DNA of 64,000 nucleotides from Anthopleura xanthogrammica (Eukaryota; Cnidaria; Anthozoa; Actiniaria; Actiniidae): NCBI GenBank assembly GCA_964019055.1, contig OZ025222.1, positions 4,708,746 to 4,772,745 of the forward strand, read 5' to 3'. Shown piece by piece: positions 1 to 21,358 of this stretch (position 1 is its first letter; each line of letters starts with the position of its first letter). The notes under the pieces were generated by a model. It saw only the letters and a program-made list of their open reading frames with translations, ran no database searches and was not told where the DNA came from. The position numbers and the translations under genes were made by a program.

Positions 1-240
1 GTTCTTGTGCTTGAAGGAATTTCTCCCATCAGCCTCTACTGCGGCTCCTTCGTCTTCAAAAACGAGCTGCGCGTACACTCCTTGGCGCTGACTTTTCTCA
101 GACTTCCGATTCCTTATTCTCCAAACTACAGTGGATACCTATCTTTGATCTCATTAAACTGCAGGAAACTCTCAATTCTTTTCAATGTACTCCTAAATCC
201 CTGTGCACCAAGTTGTCTCAAAAGTAGATTCTAGTTCCAT
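1..240 (+). pseudogene. LINE reverse transcriptase C-terminal fragment
   Basis: This piece matches 30497-30740 and 38650-38905 almost base for base. In the longer copy the + strand reads as the C-terminal part of a CR1/L2-like LINE reverse transcriptase, with an LQKRAAR motif followed by an LF..LQW motif. Here the frame is broken by stops and small indels and the fragment is cut by the window edge. It is dead repeat material, and the reading frames over it on either strand are not genes. Confidence 0.6.
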
Positions 241-242
241 TC

Positions 243-2945
243 TGAAACCCGTGGAATGACAGTAATTTGAAAGGACAAGATAGATTGAATGGATTTTACC
301 ATTATTAATCACAGCTATTATCATATTCAATTACTGTTATCCTTGTAACATGAATCAAACATGAAAAGGGATTACTTAATAATAGGTAAAGATGTACTAC
401 ATGTCCAAACAATAAGAATCTGGAATCGATCTTCATTGTGTTGATCTCTCGTGTAAGTTAATCCCTTATTGTTTGGACATATGACCATTGCTAAGCTAAT
501 GATAAGCTAATGATAGTCTAATAGTCTGATCGCTAAACTAATGATAGCCTGATAGTCTGATCGCTAAGCTAATGATAGCCTGATAGCCTGATCACTAAGC
601 TAATGATAGCCTGATAGCCTTATCACTAAGCTAATGAAAGGCTGATCGCTAAGCTAATGATAGCCTGATAGCCTTATCACTAAGCTAATGAAAGGCTGAT
701 AGCCTGATCACTAAGCTAATGATAGCCTGATAGCCTGATCACTAAGCTAATGATAGCCTGATAGCCTTATCACTAAGCTAATGAAAGGCTGATCGCTAAG
801 CTAATGATAGCCTGATAGCCTTATCACTAAGCTAATGAAAGGCTGATCACTAAGCTAATGATAGCCTGATAGCCTGATCACTAAGCTAATGATAGCCTGA
901 TAGCCTGATCACTAAGCTAATGATAGCCTGATAGCCTTATCACTAAGCTAATGAAAGGCTGATCACTAAGCTAATGATAGCCTGATAGCCTTATCACTAA
1001 GCTAATGAAAGGCTGATCGCTAAGCTAATGATAGCCTGATAGCCTTATCACTAAGCTAATGAAAGGCTGATCACTAAGCTAATGATAGCCTGATAGCCTG
1101 ATCACTAAGCTAATGATAGCCTGATAGCCTGATCACTAAGCTAATGATAGCCTGATAGCCTTATCACTAAGCTAATGAAAGGCTGATCGCTAAGCTAATG
1201 ATAGCCTGATAGCCTTATCACTAAGCTAATGAAAGGCTGATCGCTAAGCTAATGATAGCCTGATAGCCTGATCGCTAAGCTAATGATAGCCTGATAGCCT
1301 GATCACTAAGCTAATGATAGCCTGATAGCCTTATCACTAAGCTAATGAAAGGCTGATCGCTAAGCTAATGATAGCCTGATAGCCTGATCACTAAGCTAAT
1401 GATAGCCTGATAGCCTGATCGCTAAGCTAATGATAGCCTGATAGCCTTATCACTAAGCTAATGAAAGGCTGATCGCTAAGCTAATGATAGCCTGATAGCC
1501 TTATCACTAAGCTAATGAAAGGCTGATCGCTAAGCTAATGATAGCCTGATAGCCTGATCGCTAAGCTAATGATAGCCTGATAGCCTGATCACTAAGCTAA
1601 TGATAGCCTGATAGCCTTATCACTAAGCTAATGAAAGGCTGATCGCTAAGCTAATGATAGCCTGATAGCCTGATCACTAAGCTAATGATAGCCTGATAGC
1701 CTGATCGCTAAGCTAATGATAGCCTGATAGCCTTATCACTAAGCTAATGATAGCCTCAATATTCTTTCATTACTATTCATTTTACGTTGGAAAAAAACCG
1801 TGGTTGTTATGCAGAGACGCTATAAAAAAGAAGTCAATAACTATAAGTTTTATATTTTAGCTAATTTATGAGTTTTTTTTACGATATTTTCTGTTTACTG
1901 TAGCTAAAGTTTTAGCGGCTAGCTTATTCTCATAGCGACCTTAGCCACAACTTAGATTTCTTTTGATAGGGAGTTGGACAAATAGTTGTTCTTTGCATTT
2001 GTTGTTTTACTTCGATGTACTACTTAACGAATCTAAAAGAAAACTTAGGAATTACTTCTTCATAGCTACCAGCCGAGGGGTGCACACCTTATCAGTTGGT
2101 AAGCGAAAGTTACCTTAGATTGGCATCTGTCCTTCGAAACCTTATGCTCCGCCTTCAGGGTTTATAAGGACGGTTTGCAAAGCCTCTAGTTAGTTCATCG
2201 GATCCTCAGCAAGGTATAGAAGCTTCTCAACTTCCTTAAGGTATGTGTGCATCCCTCTTTGTAACCTAGTACTTCTACTCCAGCAACCGTGGTCAAATAA
2301 TGCACAAACTATATTCTACTATTTAAGCTTCGCGTGTTTGTAAATACACATTATTCATTGAGTGTTTTTATACGAAGTTATTATCATGAATTGTGTGAAT
2401 TATTAGTACTTTCTACAAAGTACCATTTGTACTTCAGGATTGGTTAAATTAAATAATTTTATAATCGTACCTCGGCTTAATTGTTAATTATTTCTCTTTA
2501 ACTCAACTGTCGCGGCCAAGAATTTGTGTCGTCACATCACCTCGAGAGACCAACTTGAATAAAATAGCCATTGATAAATAACTTTGCTTCACGTTGTCCA
2601 GCAACAGAGATAGCTGCCCGGGGGGAGGGGGGTACTCCCTAAACTGGTCTATACGGGGAAGCTCCGCCCGAAAGGGGTACTTTTTTTCAGGCCGCACGCA
2701 TAGGGGTGGAACGTTTTGGTATAAAAAGGGGTTGAGTTTCTCCAAAGTTGTATGTAAGGGGTACCTATTCAGGCAAAAAGATTAAAAAAAGGGGTACCTT
2801 TTTGCTGAAATTTGGTATTGAAAAGGGTAAGGGGTCGAGAGCCCCGGCGGAGCATCCCCGTATGAAACGACCCGACCCCCCGGGAAAGCTGAAAAGCTGA
2901 GATTAATTTCAGTTACTCGAAGGAACTTCAACCAATAAAGCGATA
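243..2945. repeat. Composite repeat P, copy 1
   Basis: The block has a leader (about 264-486), a minisatellite (487-1757) and a core of about 1.2 kb (1758-2945). The same order recurs near 19268-21044, 32034-34160 and 39382-42841. Core landmarks shared by all copies are GGGGTGCACACCTTATCAG (near 2078) and a GAGAGCCCCGGCGGA motif (near 2838). No protein motif is visible, and the second minisatellite present in copies 2-4 is missing here. It behaves as a dispersed or segmentally duplicated repeat whose transposition class I cannot assign. Confidence 0.7.
487..1757. repeat. 31/23-bp minisatellite with higher-order structure
   Basis: The array contains 31-bp units (CTAAGCTAATGATAGCCTGA plus TAGCCTGATCA) mixed with 23-bp units (CTAAGCTAATGAAAGGCTGA plus TCG/TCA). 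Apart from the last unit, 31-mers ending in CCTTATCA are followed by a 23-mer, giving a higher-order repeat of about 54 bp or 85 bp. This is the longest such array in the window, at 1.27 kb. Confidence 0.9.
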
Positions 2946-3850
2946 GTGAAAACTAATGGCAGCCTAATTGAGGAGGGAGGGGGAAAAAGTGCCGGCTTCT
3001 TAGATTTTTGTGCATACCAACACTACCCCCTTATATTAGGATTTTTTCCATTGTTTCCCCGGAGCCCCGTCTTGAATTGCTTTGTGCGTGATCACTCAAC
3101 CAGAATATCGAAAGTGGGCTATTCACAGTAATTTTTTCAGAAAAAAATCTTGACCCTCCCCTGCCATTTCAAAACTAAACACATAACCCTCCCCTTGAAA
3201 ATAACAAGAATACACGTGACTCTTCCCCTCCTGTGGTCTTAATAGTTTCTAAAAGTCCAGAAATATGGTGCAAAAAAATGGCCGAATAATGTACTTTTAG
3301 TTAAAGGCACCAAACTTGGCACGATGATAGCTTAAGACAAGCTGATTGATTTCAGCTATGGGCCCACCTCATATAATAGGATGCTTAACTGGATTTGGAA
3401 TATACATCTCAGTTTTATCACGTCACGTAAAGGTAGCTCCATTTGGAAGACAAAATTGAAGCATATCAATCTCCTGAGAATTGAAACCTATTGTTTTGTC
3501 CTCCGAATTAAGCTGGACCCGAATTGCTGCAAGTTCTTATCTGAGAATACTGCACGAGGTTTCCAAACATTAAAAAGTCAGTAAACGCGGCTTTTTGTGC
3601 GTGACTAGCAGTGGTATAGAATCGTATCACTGCATTGAATATATGCTGTTGTTTTATTTTCACGGCTTCGATCACACGGGTATCCGTCCTAATGTGTAAT
3701 ATATTATATAACAGCTTTCAGTTGGTATAATTTTAAACTTGAATAATTCGCGCGTTGGGATTGATCGAGCAACCAGTCGGAACACGAGAAGATATTCACT
3801 GCTCGAGACAACGTATGAGACAACGTTCAGCTTCAGTCTAATAGTCTTCA
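2946..3850. other. Unannotated interval upstream of gene 1
   Basis: I see no gene, RNA or recognisable transposon here. The stretch is AT-rich with a few C-runs (3040-3060, 3170-3240). The open frames at 2946-3131 and 3381-3584 are short and have no signal peptide, motif or conserved copy elsewhere in the window. Confidence 0.5.
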
Positions 3851-4036
3851 GTTTTACTGATTCAGTTCGTTATAGCGATCAAGAAGAAAAGATGCAATGG
3901 AATGGCGTTAATAACGATGTTGTAAGATTGGGCGAGATTTAAGAAACAGGAAAATTGTAGGCTAAACAAGAGCTAGTCATTAAGGCCCATTTAGTTCAAA
4001 CGTCGATCTTCTCATTATAATTAGCCGAACGTATTT
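3851..4036. repeat. Duplicated upstream block, copy a
   Basis: About 185 bp here match 8105-8288 with only scattered differences, from the TTTTACTGATTCAGTTCG motif to the AGCCGAACGTATT motif. Both copies lie upstream of a cysteine-rich gene (genes 1 and 2), so the block belongs to the duplicated gene unit. In copy a it runs directly into TTTTCTATAATTCC. In copy b about 760 bp separate the two. Confidence 0.75.
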
Positions 4037-4280
4037 TCTATAATTCCTCTATGATCAATCAACAATTAATGTTTCTCTTCGTTATATACAATACTTTAGT
4101 TTAGTTTATTTACCACAACTTACAATATTCAGCACAATAATTTACAAATTTGACAATGTTAGGTAAGTAAAATCTAGAAGATTTACAATTGCAAACACAA
4201 TTTAACAAAGACAAGTTGCAATGGTTAATGACTGGGCATTCGTCCAAATCGGAAAATTGGCCCCTAGGGAAAACTTTCCA

Positions 4281-4374
4281 TAACTGACCGCTTTAATTCC
4301 TCCTGTAATAAACACCAATTGCACAACAGTTATATTTTCTTTCATTTCATTTCATGTTATTTTAAGAACAAAGT
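4281..4374 (+). promoter_or_regulatory. Conserved proximal 5' block of the cysteine-rich genes
   Basis: The roughly 95 bp before the start codon are nearly the same in all six genes (also 9299-9397, 24352-24446, 36413-36507, 57439-57533 and 62848-62943). The order is an AACTGACCGCTTTAATTCC motif, TAATAAACACCA, a T-rich stretch with TTTCATTTCATG, then TATTTTAAGAACAAAGT immediately before ATG. Conservation right up to the start supports a shared 5' UTR or core promoter and fixes the start codon. The transcription start is not known. Confidence 0.45.
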
Positions 4375-4859
4375 ATGGTAGGCCTTCACCAAGTGCTTGG
4401 TATTTTGGTAGCAGTTTGTTTTCTACCACAGTCATCCATCTCATGTCGTCAGTACAAAGTAGGCGGTGGCTGTAGCGTGGTTTGTCCATGTGCAGGCGAC
4501 ATGAGATGTGAAGCAGGTCACCATGTTTGCAGAAAGCCAGGTGGAGAAGGAGATCCATGCCATGCTACAAGGCCTTGTGGTTCTGGGCTGCAATGCGAGG
4601 CAGGTCACCAGGTTTGCAGAAGAAAGGGAAAGCTAGGAGATCCATGTCACGCAACACGCGAGTGTGCAGAAGGATATACTTGCTTGGCATTGTTCCATCA
4701 GTGCCAAATAGATGACTTAGAAGAAGGAGAGATTTGTGGTAATAATTTCTTGAGAGCTTGCAAAAAGGGCTTATACTGCAAAAGTAAGTCCATGACTTAT
4801 AATATATATTACATTTTTTTCTACCTTTCTAGCTCCTTCTATACCCTAGGTTCCAGAGG

Positions 4860-4942
<83 letters not shown>

Positions 4943-5085
4943 GTGCTTTGACCTACCACAGAGCGAGAGGACCTCTGGCATCCAGGGTAAGTATTTTCTC
5001 TTTCTTAATTTCAAATTAATTTTGGTTGGTCTTCCATGTCTTTTCAGAGGGTGTACTAAGATGTCACAAACAAACTGGCAGATAA
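4375..5085 (+). CDS. Cysteine-rich secreted protein, gene 1
   Basis: Exons are 4375-4783 and 5048-5085, joined in phase 1 (GTAAGT donor, TTTTCAG acceptor), giving 148 residues. Residues 1-23 are a hydrophobic signal peptide ending in SIS. The mature chain has 18 cysteines at 24, 33, 37, 39, 45, 52, 62, 68, 74, 81, 91, 97, 103, 110, 121, 129, 135 and 142. They form four modules of the pattern G.xC-x5-C-x5-C-x6-C, with one extra pair in the first. Exon 2 supplies only the last cysteine and the HKQTGR tail. The start is fixed by the block conserved in all paralogues. The spacing recalls Dickkopf/prokineticin/EB-type disulfide modules, but I recognise no specific family, so function is unknown. 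A secreted ligand, defence peptide or venom-type component are all possible. A poly(A) signal lies near 5196-5208. Confidence 0.8.
4861..4940. repeat. (TC)n tract in the gene 1 intron
   Basis: About 40 TC dinucleotides lie between the splice donor and acceptor of gene 1. The same tract is in the same place in gene 6 (63428-63518) and is absent from the introns of genes 2, 4 and 5. Confidence 0.95.
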
Positions 5086-5690
5086 TGATAACACTGTTAC
5101 TTGGATCCTCTAAGATGAATAGAAAACTTTAATTTAAGCTAGACAGCGATTGAAATATTGCAAACTATATTGTAAAGAAAAAAAAGAATAGTATAAAATA
5201 AAATAAACTTGAATGACGATCAGTTGAACATTGCAGGGACGGATCCGGGGGTGGTGAAGGGGTTGGCTAGTCACCCCCCTTTTTGAAATGACAAAATATA
5301 CTAGAGGGTCTTGATGGTTTAACTGACAACTGACAAACGGCCTAAAAAATAACTGTAAGCTGAAAAAGGGCGAAATTTTTAACTGTTAATTTAAATGACA
5401 AATGAAACTTAACTGTGAAATGAAACTGTGAAATGAAACTTAACTGTTAACTGGCAATTGAAGAAGTAGTGGGTATTATTTGGTTTACTATTTCACTTTT
5501 TTCTGGTTTTCCCAGCACTCTGTCTTGTTTGGCCTTGCCTTTCAGCACAACCGCCCCCACAGGTATCCCAAATTCGGAGAAAAATCGGAAAACTTCACAT
5601 ATAAGAGTCGGTTACCTGTTGACTTTGAAGTACATTCGACCATCACACAGCTCAGAAAGCACTTAGAGACGAGTCATTATTATTAATGGA
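5086..5690. other. 3' flank of gene 1
   Basis: This contains the likely 3' UTR, AATAAA-type signals near 5196-5208, and a motif GCAGGGACGGATCC (5236) that recurs about 150-200 bp after exon 2 in every gene copy (18630, 29990, 37622, 58660, 63774). A run of short GAAACTTAACTG-like direct repeats follows at 5380-5460. It matches the end of the window (63637-64000) closely. No gene is seen. Confidence 0.6.
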
Positions 5691-8104
5691 GGGGGTGAGG
5701 GTGGGGAGAAATCAGAGGGGGACAGGTGCATAGTTTTAGAGGACAGGGGGTGAGTCATGAAAAACTTAAATTTTATGAGAGGGGGGATAACTTTTGTTTG
5801 AAGAGTCTCATGCATGGCACGAACTTTATACAATGCAATAAATATGTTGCGAATGCCCCTCAAAACACTGGAAATCGCTTTTCTGATTGTCTCAATTTCG
5901 AATTTTTTTCAGGTTGAGCATACCCCTAACACCCCCCTAGCTAGGTTCTGCCTCCTTTGTTGGTCATTAGCCACCTCCCAATCAAAATTACGCTCCGCGA
6001 TCCCTGACAATTCATAATTGCAATCATCAGAATATAAGAAATTAGAACAGAACTTGATTTCTTGTGGTATTGGCACGGTTTACGCGGTATAAACAGCTTC
6101 CCCTTTTTAAAAGAATGGTTTTCCTATGGGAAAAGAGGATTTTGTACCAAGAACCGTCCAATTACATACATCAGGGGCGATGGAAAATTGTTTATGTGTG
6201 GTGGGGGTGTTTCAGAGGGGTAAAAAAATGCCGGCTTTTTAGATTTTTGTGCACAACCCCACTACCACACTTGCAATTTTGCCCTGAAAAAAAAAGTACG
6301 AAAATCTCCAAAATTTGGAGTTGAATGAGAGAATCCAAGGTAAATTTCACTAAACCTGATATTGCGTTGGATTAACTGTAGTTATCTTTTGTTTTGCAAG
6401 TAAAATCAAGTAGCTAAGCGTAAAAATGTCGGTCATGGAGAAGTTTGTCGAAGGATTGTTCAAGAGCAAAACTAGCCGTGTGGGGTGGTTGGTGGTGGGT
6501 TTTGTACAAGTGACAAAATGCCTAAGCGAGGGTTTAGTGAGGTCAAAATTGGTCTCGTTCCAGTCCCGCGCCAAGTAACACTCCGTACAGAAGATAGTCC
6601 GAAAATCTGCAGCAAGCGAAAAATTTTCTGCACGTAAATTTCGTTTCGAGAAATCGGTGAGGAAGATCAAAACGACTTTTAAAAAAATGAATCCCCCATC
6701 CTAGGGAACATTTTGGTCAAGTTTTTTCGGGAGTTTGTGTTTTAAAAGAAGGTGAAATCGTGGTTTAAAGTGTGTTGTGTTGTCCAAGATGGCGACTTGA
6801 CTTTCCTCCCTTGTTAAATTATATTGACATAAATCCACACGTAGGATACCATAGGGAAATTACATTGGAAAACAAAGGCGCGGGCGAAAAAAAATGTTCT
6901 GATGCATTTTTTACGGATATTTTTGCTCGTTCGTATTATGGAGGACATTATCTTGACCTGAAATTTAAAAAAAAGATTAAACGCAATTTTTTCCCGATTT
7001 TATTTTCACCTTTTACTTTTATCTAAATTGGGCTCCCTGTGTGTGCATGTGACTACAATGTCAACTCGACGCAGCTTTTTCCTCAACCTAGAGGAACATT
7101 ACGATCCAGTTTTAATTAGGGAGAGAAGATTTTGCATCATTTATTCTTAAATGAGGCATAAAAATATATCAATCGAACCATAACTAACATTTATCCGACA
7201 TTATTCTAAAGTGATCCAAAACATTGACAAAACATTCACAACGATCGATGCACTCTCCTCTCCAAATTTGTCTTCAAACGGATATAACTTCTTTTAGGAA
7301 TTTTTTTTGTGAAACTCGGCAAACATAGGTCTTGACTTAATCCACAATATATATGGAATTGAATGTAAGCTTGAAAGTATTTTTCTTAGTATTAGTACTT
7401 TTGTGTTGAGAATAAAGGTCGCTAGTTTTTGTACTATATAAACCACAGGGAGCCCAATATAGATAAAAGTAAAAAGTGAAAATAAAATCGGAAAAAAAAT
7501 CGAGTTTAAGGTGGTTCGCGGACAATAAAGTTTCCCATGTTTTTTTTCTTCAAACTTCGCATGGTGAAATAACATCATCATAGAAGTTCAATGAGCAAAT
7601 AAAAATTGTTAAACACCGTTCTTGTTTATTCAGGGAGGATTTGTACATCCCGACCTTGAGATATGCAAATTATAGAATTGAAATATAGTGTGGTGAAATT
7701 TCAAAATAACTTAGTAGTATTAAAACAAGGCTTTGATCACTGAAATATTTGATGATGGAACAAATAACATGTAATAATAAGGGTTTCATTTATTATATCT
7801 TATTTTGGGTAATAGTATTGAGGATAATGAGCAAAGAAGTAGGCGTTACAGACTCAACGGCCTCTAGTGTCACGCAAGGAAATACCTGCAAAAAGCACAA
7901 ATTGAGGCTCATTTCTTAGAAACGCAATGTGCCGCAAATTTTATTGCATAGATCTACAAAATAGCTTCTTATCTCAAAGTAGGAGGGTATTTTTTAGGTT
8001 GGTTAGGTGCCAAAAGTGAGAAATGTGCAATATTCTAAGGCCATGAATTTTCGTTTTTCAAGTCACGTGTCAGTAGTCTCGATCAGTTAAGATTTTTTCC
8101 CTCT
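5691..8104. other. Unannotated interval with an imperfect inverted repeat
   Basis: No coding motif is recognised in this 2.4 kb. Two arms of about 60 bp are inverted copies: 6987-7048 and 7444-7503, both containing CCGATTTTATTTTCAC and GGGCTCCCTGTG. They enclose about 400 bp. The arrangement could be a degraded inverted-repeat transposon. The short frames at 6064-6324, 6350-6670 and 7294-7581 show no protein features. Confidence 0.45.
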
Positions 8105-8288
8105 TTTTACTGATTCAGTTCGTTATAGCGATCGAGAAGAAAAGATGCAATGGAATGGCGTTAATAACGATGTTGTAAGATTGGGCGAGATTTAAGAAAC
8201 AGGAAAATTGTAGGCTAAACAAGAGCAAGTCATTAAGGCCCATTTAGTTCAAACGTCGATCTTCTCATTATAATTAGCCGAACGTATT
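8105..8288. repeat. Duplicated upstream block, copy b
   Basis: Near-identical to 3851-4036, including GGCGTTAATAACGATGTTG. It marks the 5' flank of the gene 2 duplication unit. After AGCCGAACGTATT the sequence departs from copy a. Confidence 0.75.
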
Positions 8289-9050
8289 GAAAACACTGAA
8301 TAGCGACAACAAGGCTTTTTGATATCATTAGGAAGATCGATGTTTGAATAGGGCTCTATATTGGGCTTAAGTGGTTCAGTGTACTCAACAAAAGATCTTT
8401 TAAGGACCTTGGTAGGTCAGCTGGCCAAGGCAAAAAAGGAAGAAAAAAAAGAGGAAATTTGGCAATGGCCAAACATGCATGGAGAAAAAAATGAGTGAGC
8501 TAGGAAGAAAAATATGGCTGGAAGAAACTGTGAAGAAACAAAGATTCAAAAACGTAGTACAAACGTCTTTCTTGTTCAGTTCTTGTTTTTCATCCTCCAT
8601 TACTTCGTCTTCTCTTTGTATTTGTAACAACTTAATATTAGCTTCAGTAGAAGAACTTCAAAATCAAACACTGAATACAATCAAATATTCAAGTGTCCAT
8701 CATCTGAATTCCTGTTATTACAAGAAAATTCTGGTAACGCCACTGAGACCTTGATACTGAATATCAGCTGCCGTCTATATTTTCACCAGAATCAGGGCAA
8801 ATATTGAAACAAGCTTCTATCAGGGCCGTAGAAGGGGGAGTCCCCCCCCCCCCCACCCCAATATTTTTGGCCTTGCTAAGCCCCTGTCTATAAATACGGC
8901 TGCATTTCTCATTCTAATCACAGATTGTTCAGTTGGAAAGAGGATCATTAGGCGCCGTTGTATCACCAGGTAATGAGTAATGGCTTTGTATAATGTCCCG
9001 TGTGGGATTGCTATGTTAATATAACTGAGTACCGACGTGCATTCACTTCA
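8289..9050. other. Extra segment in the gene 2 upstream region
   Basis: Relative to the gene 1 upstream region, about 760 bp are present here between AACGTATT and ATTTTCTATAATTCC. It includes a C-run (8840-8862) and no recognised coding sequence. It could be an insertion in gene 2 or a deletion in gene 1; no clear target duplication or terminal repeat is visible. Confidence 0.45.
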
Positions 9051-9397
9051 CTATTTTCTATAATTCCTAACCTATGATCAATCAACAATGAATGTTTCTC
9101 TTCGTTATATACAATACTTTAGTTTAGTTTATTCACCACAACGATATTCAGTACAATAATTTACAAATTTGACAATGTTAGGTAAGTAAAATCTAGAAGA
9201 TTCACAATTGCAAACACAATTTAACAAAGATAAGTTGCAATAGTTAATGACAGAGCATTTGTCTAAATCAGAAAATTGGCCCCTAGGGAAAACTTTCCAT
9301 AACTGCCGCATTAATTCCACCTGTAATAAACACCAATTGCACAACACTTATTTTTTCTTTCATTTCATTTAATTTCATGTTATTTTAAGAACAAAGT

Positions 9398-18457
<9,060 letters not shown>

Positions 18458-18980
18458 ATTGAAAACTATAAATTTAATCTAGATAGCGAATGTAATATTG
18501 CAAACTATATTTTTAAAAAAATTAAAAAAAATTAAAGAATAGTATAAAATAAAAACAAACATGAATGGTGTTAAGTTTTTTTATTTTTTTTAATTTAAAA
18601 ATTTTTTTTTGGTGTTAAGTTGAACACTGTAGGGACGGATCCTGTGGTGGTGAAATAATACTGCACCACCAAGTTAAATCCCAAGTCCTTTGCATTGAGT
18701 ACTAGATCGAATCAATCTACCGATGGCCCGAGTCGTAGCAGAGGGGGGGGGGGGGGGGGGAGGGGAAATTCCATGCCGTTCATGTTTGAATACAATTGAA
18801 CATGGAAAATTCAATTTTTGCCCATTCTGTGGCAATATTTTGCATCCAAATTATCGTCGATTGTAGAGTTAGTGTTTTATGTCGAAACAATAAAGTATGC
18901 CTCCATTAAATAAAGTATTATCTTTCTATTGTCTTGAGTATTTGATTTCCCTTGTGTATTGTTACTAAAGCTGTTCCAGT
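18458..18980. other. 3' flank of gene 2
   Basis: It carries the shared 3' motif (GTAGGGACGGATCC near 18630) and AATAAA-like signals near 18545. A G-run lies at 18743-18765. No further gene is seen. Confidence 0.55.
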
Positions 18981-19502
18981 TGAGTGATAGTGACTAATAG
19001 CCTTTAGAGTTTCTCAACTTTCTATTTTTAATCAATTGGAATATACTTAAAAGTGTGATCTGTAGATGCGCATGCCTGCCAAACAGTACATCACTGCAGT
19101 CCCAATAGTACCAAGGAAGAAAGCTTTAATCTAGGTAGTGACGAAGAGAATGTTTAATATTGTTATTTCTGATGAATAAAGATTTTACACTCATACGTTT
19201 TCCTTCGTATTTGAATAATTCGCTGTAAACTTCCTTTTGTCATTGTTTCTCGTTTAATAGTCATTAATTGCATTTGAAAGGACAAGATAGATTGAAAAGA
19301 TTTTGCCATTATTAATCACAGCTATTATCATATTCAGTTACTGTTATCTTTGTAACATAAATCAAACATGAAAAGGGATTACTTAACAATAGGTAAAGAT
19401 GTACTACATGTCCAAACAATAAGAATCTGGAATCGGTCTTCATTGTGTTGATCTCTCGGGCATGCTAAGTAAACCCCTTATTCTTTGTACATATGTCCAT
19501 TG

Positions 19503-19842
19503 CTAAGCTAATGATAAGCTAATGATATAGCCTGATAGCCTGATCACTAAGCTAATGATATCCTGATAGTCGGATCGCTAAGCTAATGATAGCCTGATAG
19601 CCTTATCACTAAGCTAATGACAGCCTGATCGCTAAGCTAATGATATCCTGATAGTCTGATCGCTAAGCTAATGATAGCCTGATAGCCTTATTACTAAGCT
19701 AATGACAGCCTGATCGCTAAGCTAATGATATCCTGATAGCCTTATCACTAAGCTAATGACAGTCTTATTACTAAGCTAATGATAGCCTGATCGCTAAGCT
19801 AATAATATCCTGATAGTCTGATCGCTAAGCTAATGATAGCCT
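19503..19842. repeat. P2 minisatellite A
   Basis: Degenerate CTAAGCTAATGATAGCCTGA units, more mixed than in P1 (variants GATATCCTGATAGTC and GACAGCCTGATCG). Confidence 0.85.
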
Positions 19843-21048
19843 ATATATTCTTTCATTACTATTCATTTTACGTTGGAAAAAAACCGCGGTTTCCATACAG
19901 AGAAGCTATAAAATAGGAAGTCCTTCAATATAATTTTAATATTTTAGCTAATTTATGAGTTGTTTACGATATTTTCTTTTCTACTGTTACCAAAGTTTTA
20001 GCTAGTTTATTCTCATAACGAACTTCGCTACAACTTAGATTTCTTTTGATAGAAAGTTAAACAAATAGTTGTTCTTTGCATTTGTTGTTTTACTTCGATG
20101 TACTGCTTAACGAATCTATAAGAACACTTAGGAATTACTTCTTCATAGCTACCAGCCGAGGGGTGCACACCTTATCAGTTGGTAAGCAAAAATTACCTTA
20201 GATTGGCATCTGTCCTTCGAAACCTTATGCTCCGCCTTCAGGCTTATAAGGACGGTTTGCAAACCCTCTAGTCAGTTCATCGGATCCTCAGCAAGGTATA
20301 GAAGCTTCTCAACTTCCTTAAGGTATGTGTGCATCCCTCTTTGTAACCTAGTACTTCTACTCCAGCAACCGTGGTCAAATAATGCGCAAACTATGTTCTA
20401 CTATTTAGGCTTCGCGGGTTTCTAAATACATATTATTCATTGAGTGTTTTTATACCAAGTTATTATCATGAATTGTGTGAATTGTTAGTACTTTCTACAA
20501 AGTACCATTTGTACTTCATGATTGGTTAAATTTAATAATTTTATAAGCGTACCTCGGCTTAATTGTTAATTTATTTCTCTTTAACTCAACTGTCGCAGCC
20601 AAGAAATTGTGCCGTCACATCACTACGAGCGCCTAACTTGCATAAAGTAGCCATTGATAAATAACTTTACTTCACGTTGTTCAGCAACAGAGCGGATAGC
20701 TGCCGGGGGGGAGGGAACTCCCTATAATGGTCTACAAGGGGAATTTCCGCCCGAAAGGGGTACTTTTTTCAGGCCGCTAGCATAGAAAAGGGGTGGAAAT
20801 TTGGGAGTTTTGGTATAAAAAGGAGTAGATATTCTTCAAAGGTGTATGAAAAGGGTACCTATTCAGGAAACAAAGGTAAAAAGGGGTACCTTTTTGCTGA
20901 AATTTGGTATAGAAAAGGGGTCGAGAGCCCCGGCGGACATCCCCGTATGAAACGACCGGAAGTACCCCTCCTTGAGATAGCTGAAAAGCTGAGATCAATT
21001 TCAGTTACTCGAAGGAACTTCCACCAATAAAGCCATAGTGAAAATTAA

Positions 21049-21358
21049 TGACAGCCTGATAGCCTGATAGCTAAGCTAATGATAGCCTGATAGCCTGATA
21101 ACTAAGCTAATGATAGCCTGATAGCTAAGCTAATGATAGCCTGATCACTAAGCGAATGATAGCCTGATAGCTAAGCTAATGATAGCCTGTGATAGCTGAG
21201 CTAATGATAGCCTGATAGCCTGATCGCTAAGTTAATGATAGCCTGATAGCCTGATCGCTAAGCTAATGATAGCTTGATCGCTAAGCTAATGATAGCTTGA
21301 CGGCTAAGCTAATGATAACCTGATAGCCTGATAGCTAAGCTAATGATAGCTTGATCGT
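21049..21358. repeat. P2 minisatellite B
   Basis: Same family as array A but dominated by CTGATAGCTAAGCTAATGATA units. It ends in GCTTGATCGTTGCCTCAATCG as in P3 and P4. Confidence 0.85.

Noticed and set aside
487..1757. CRISPR-like appearance of the regularly spaced AAGCTAATGATAGCC repeats
   Set aside because: Units are contiguous without unique spacers, and the sequence is clearly eukaryotic.
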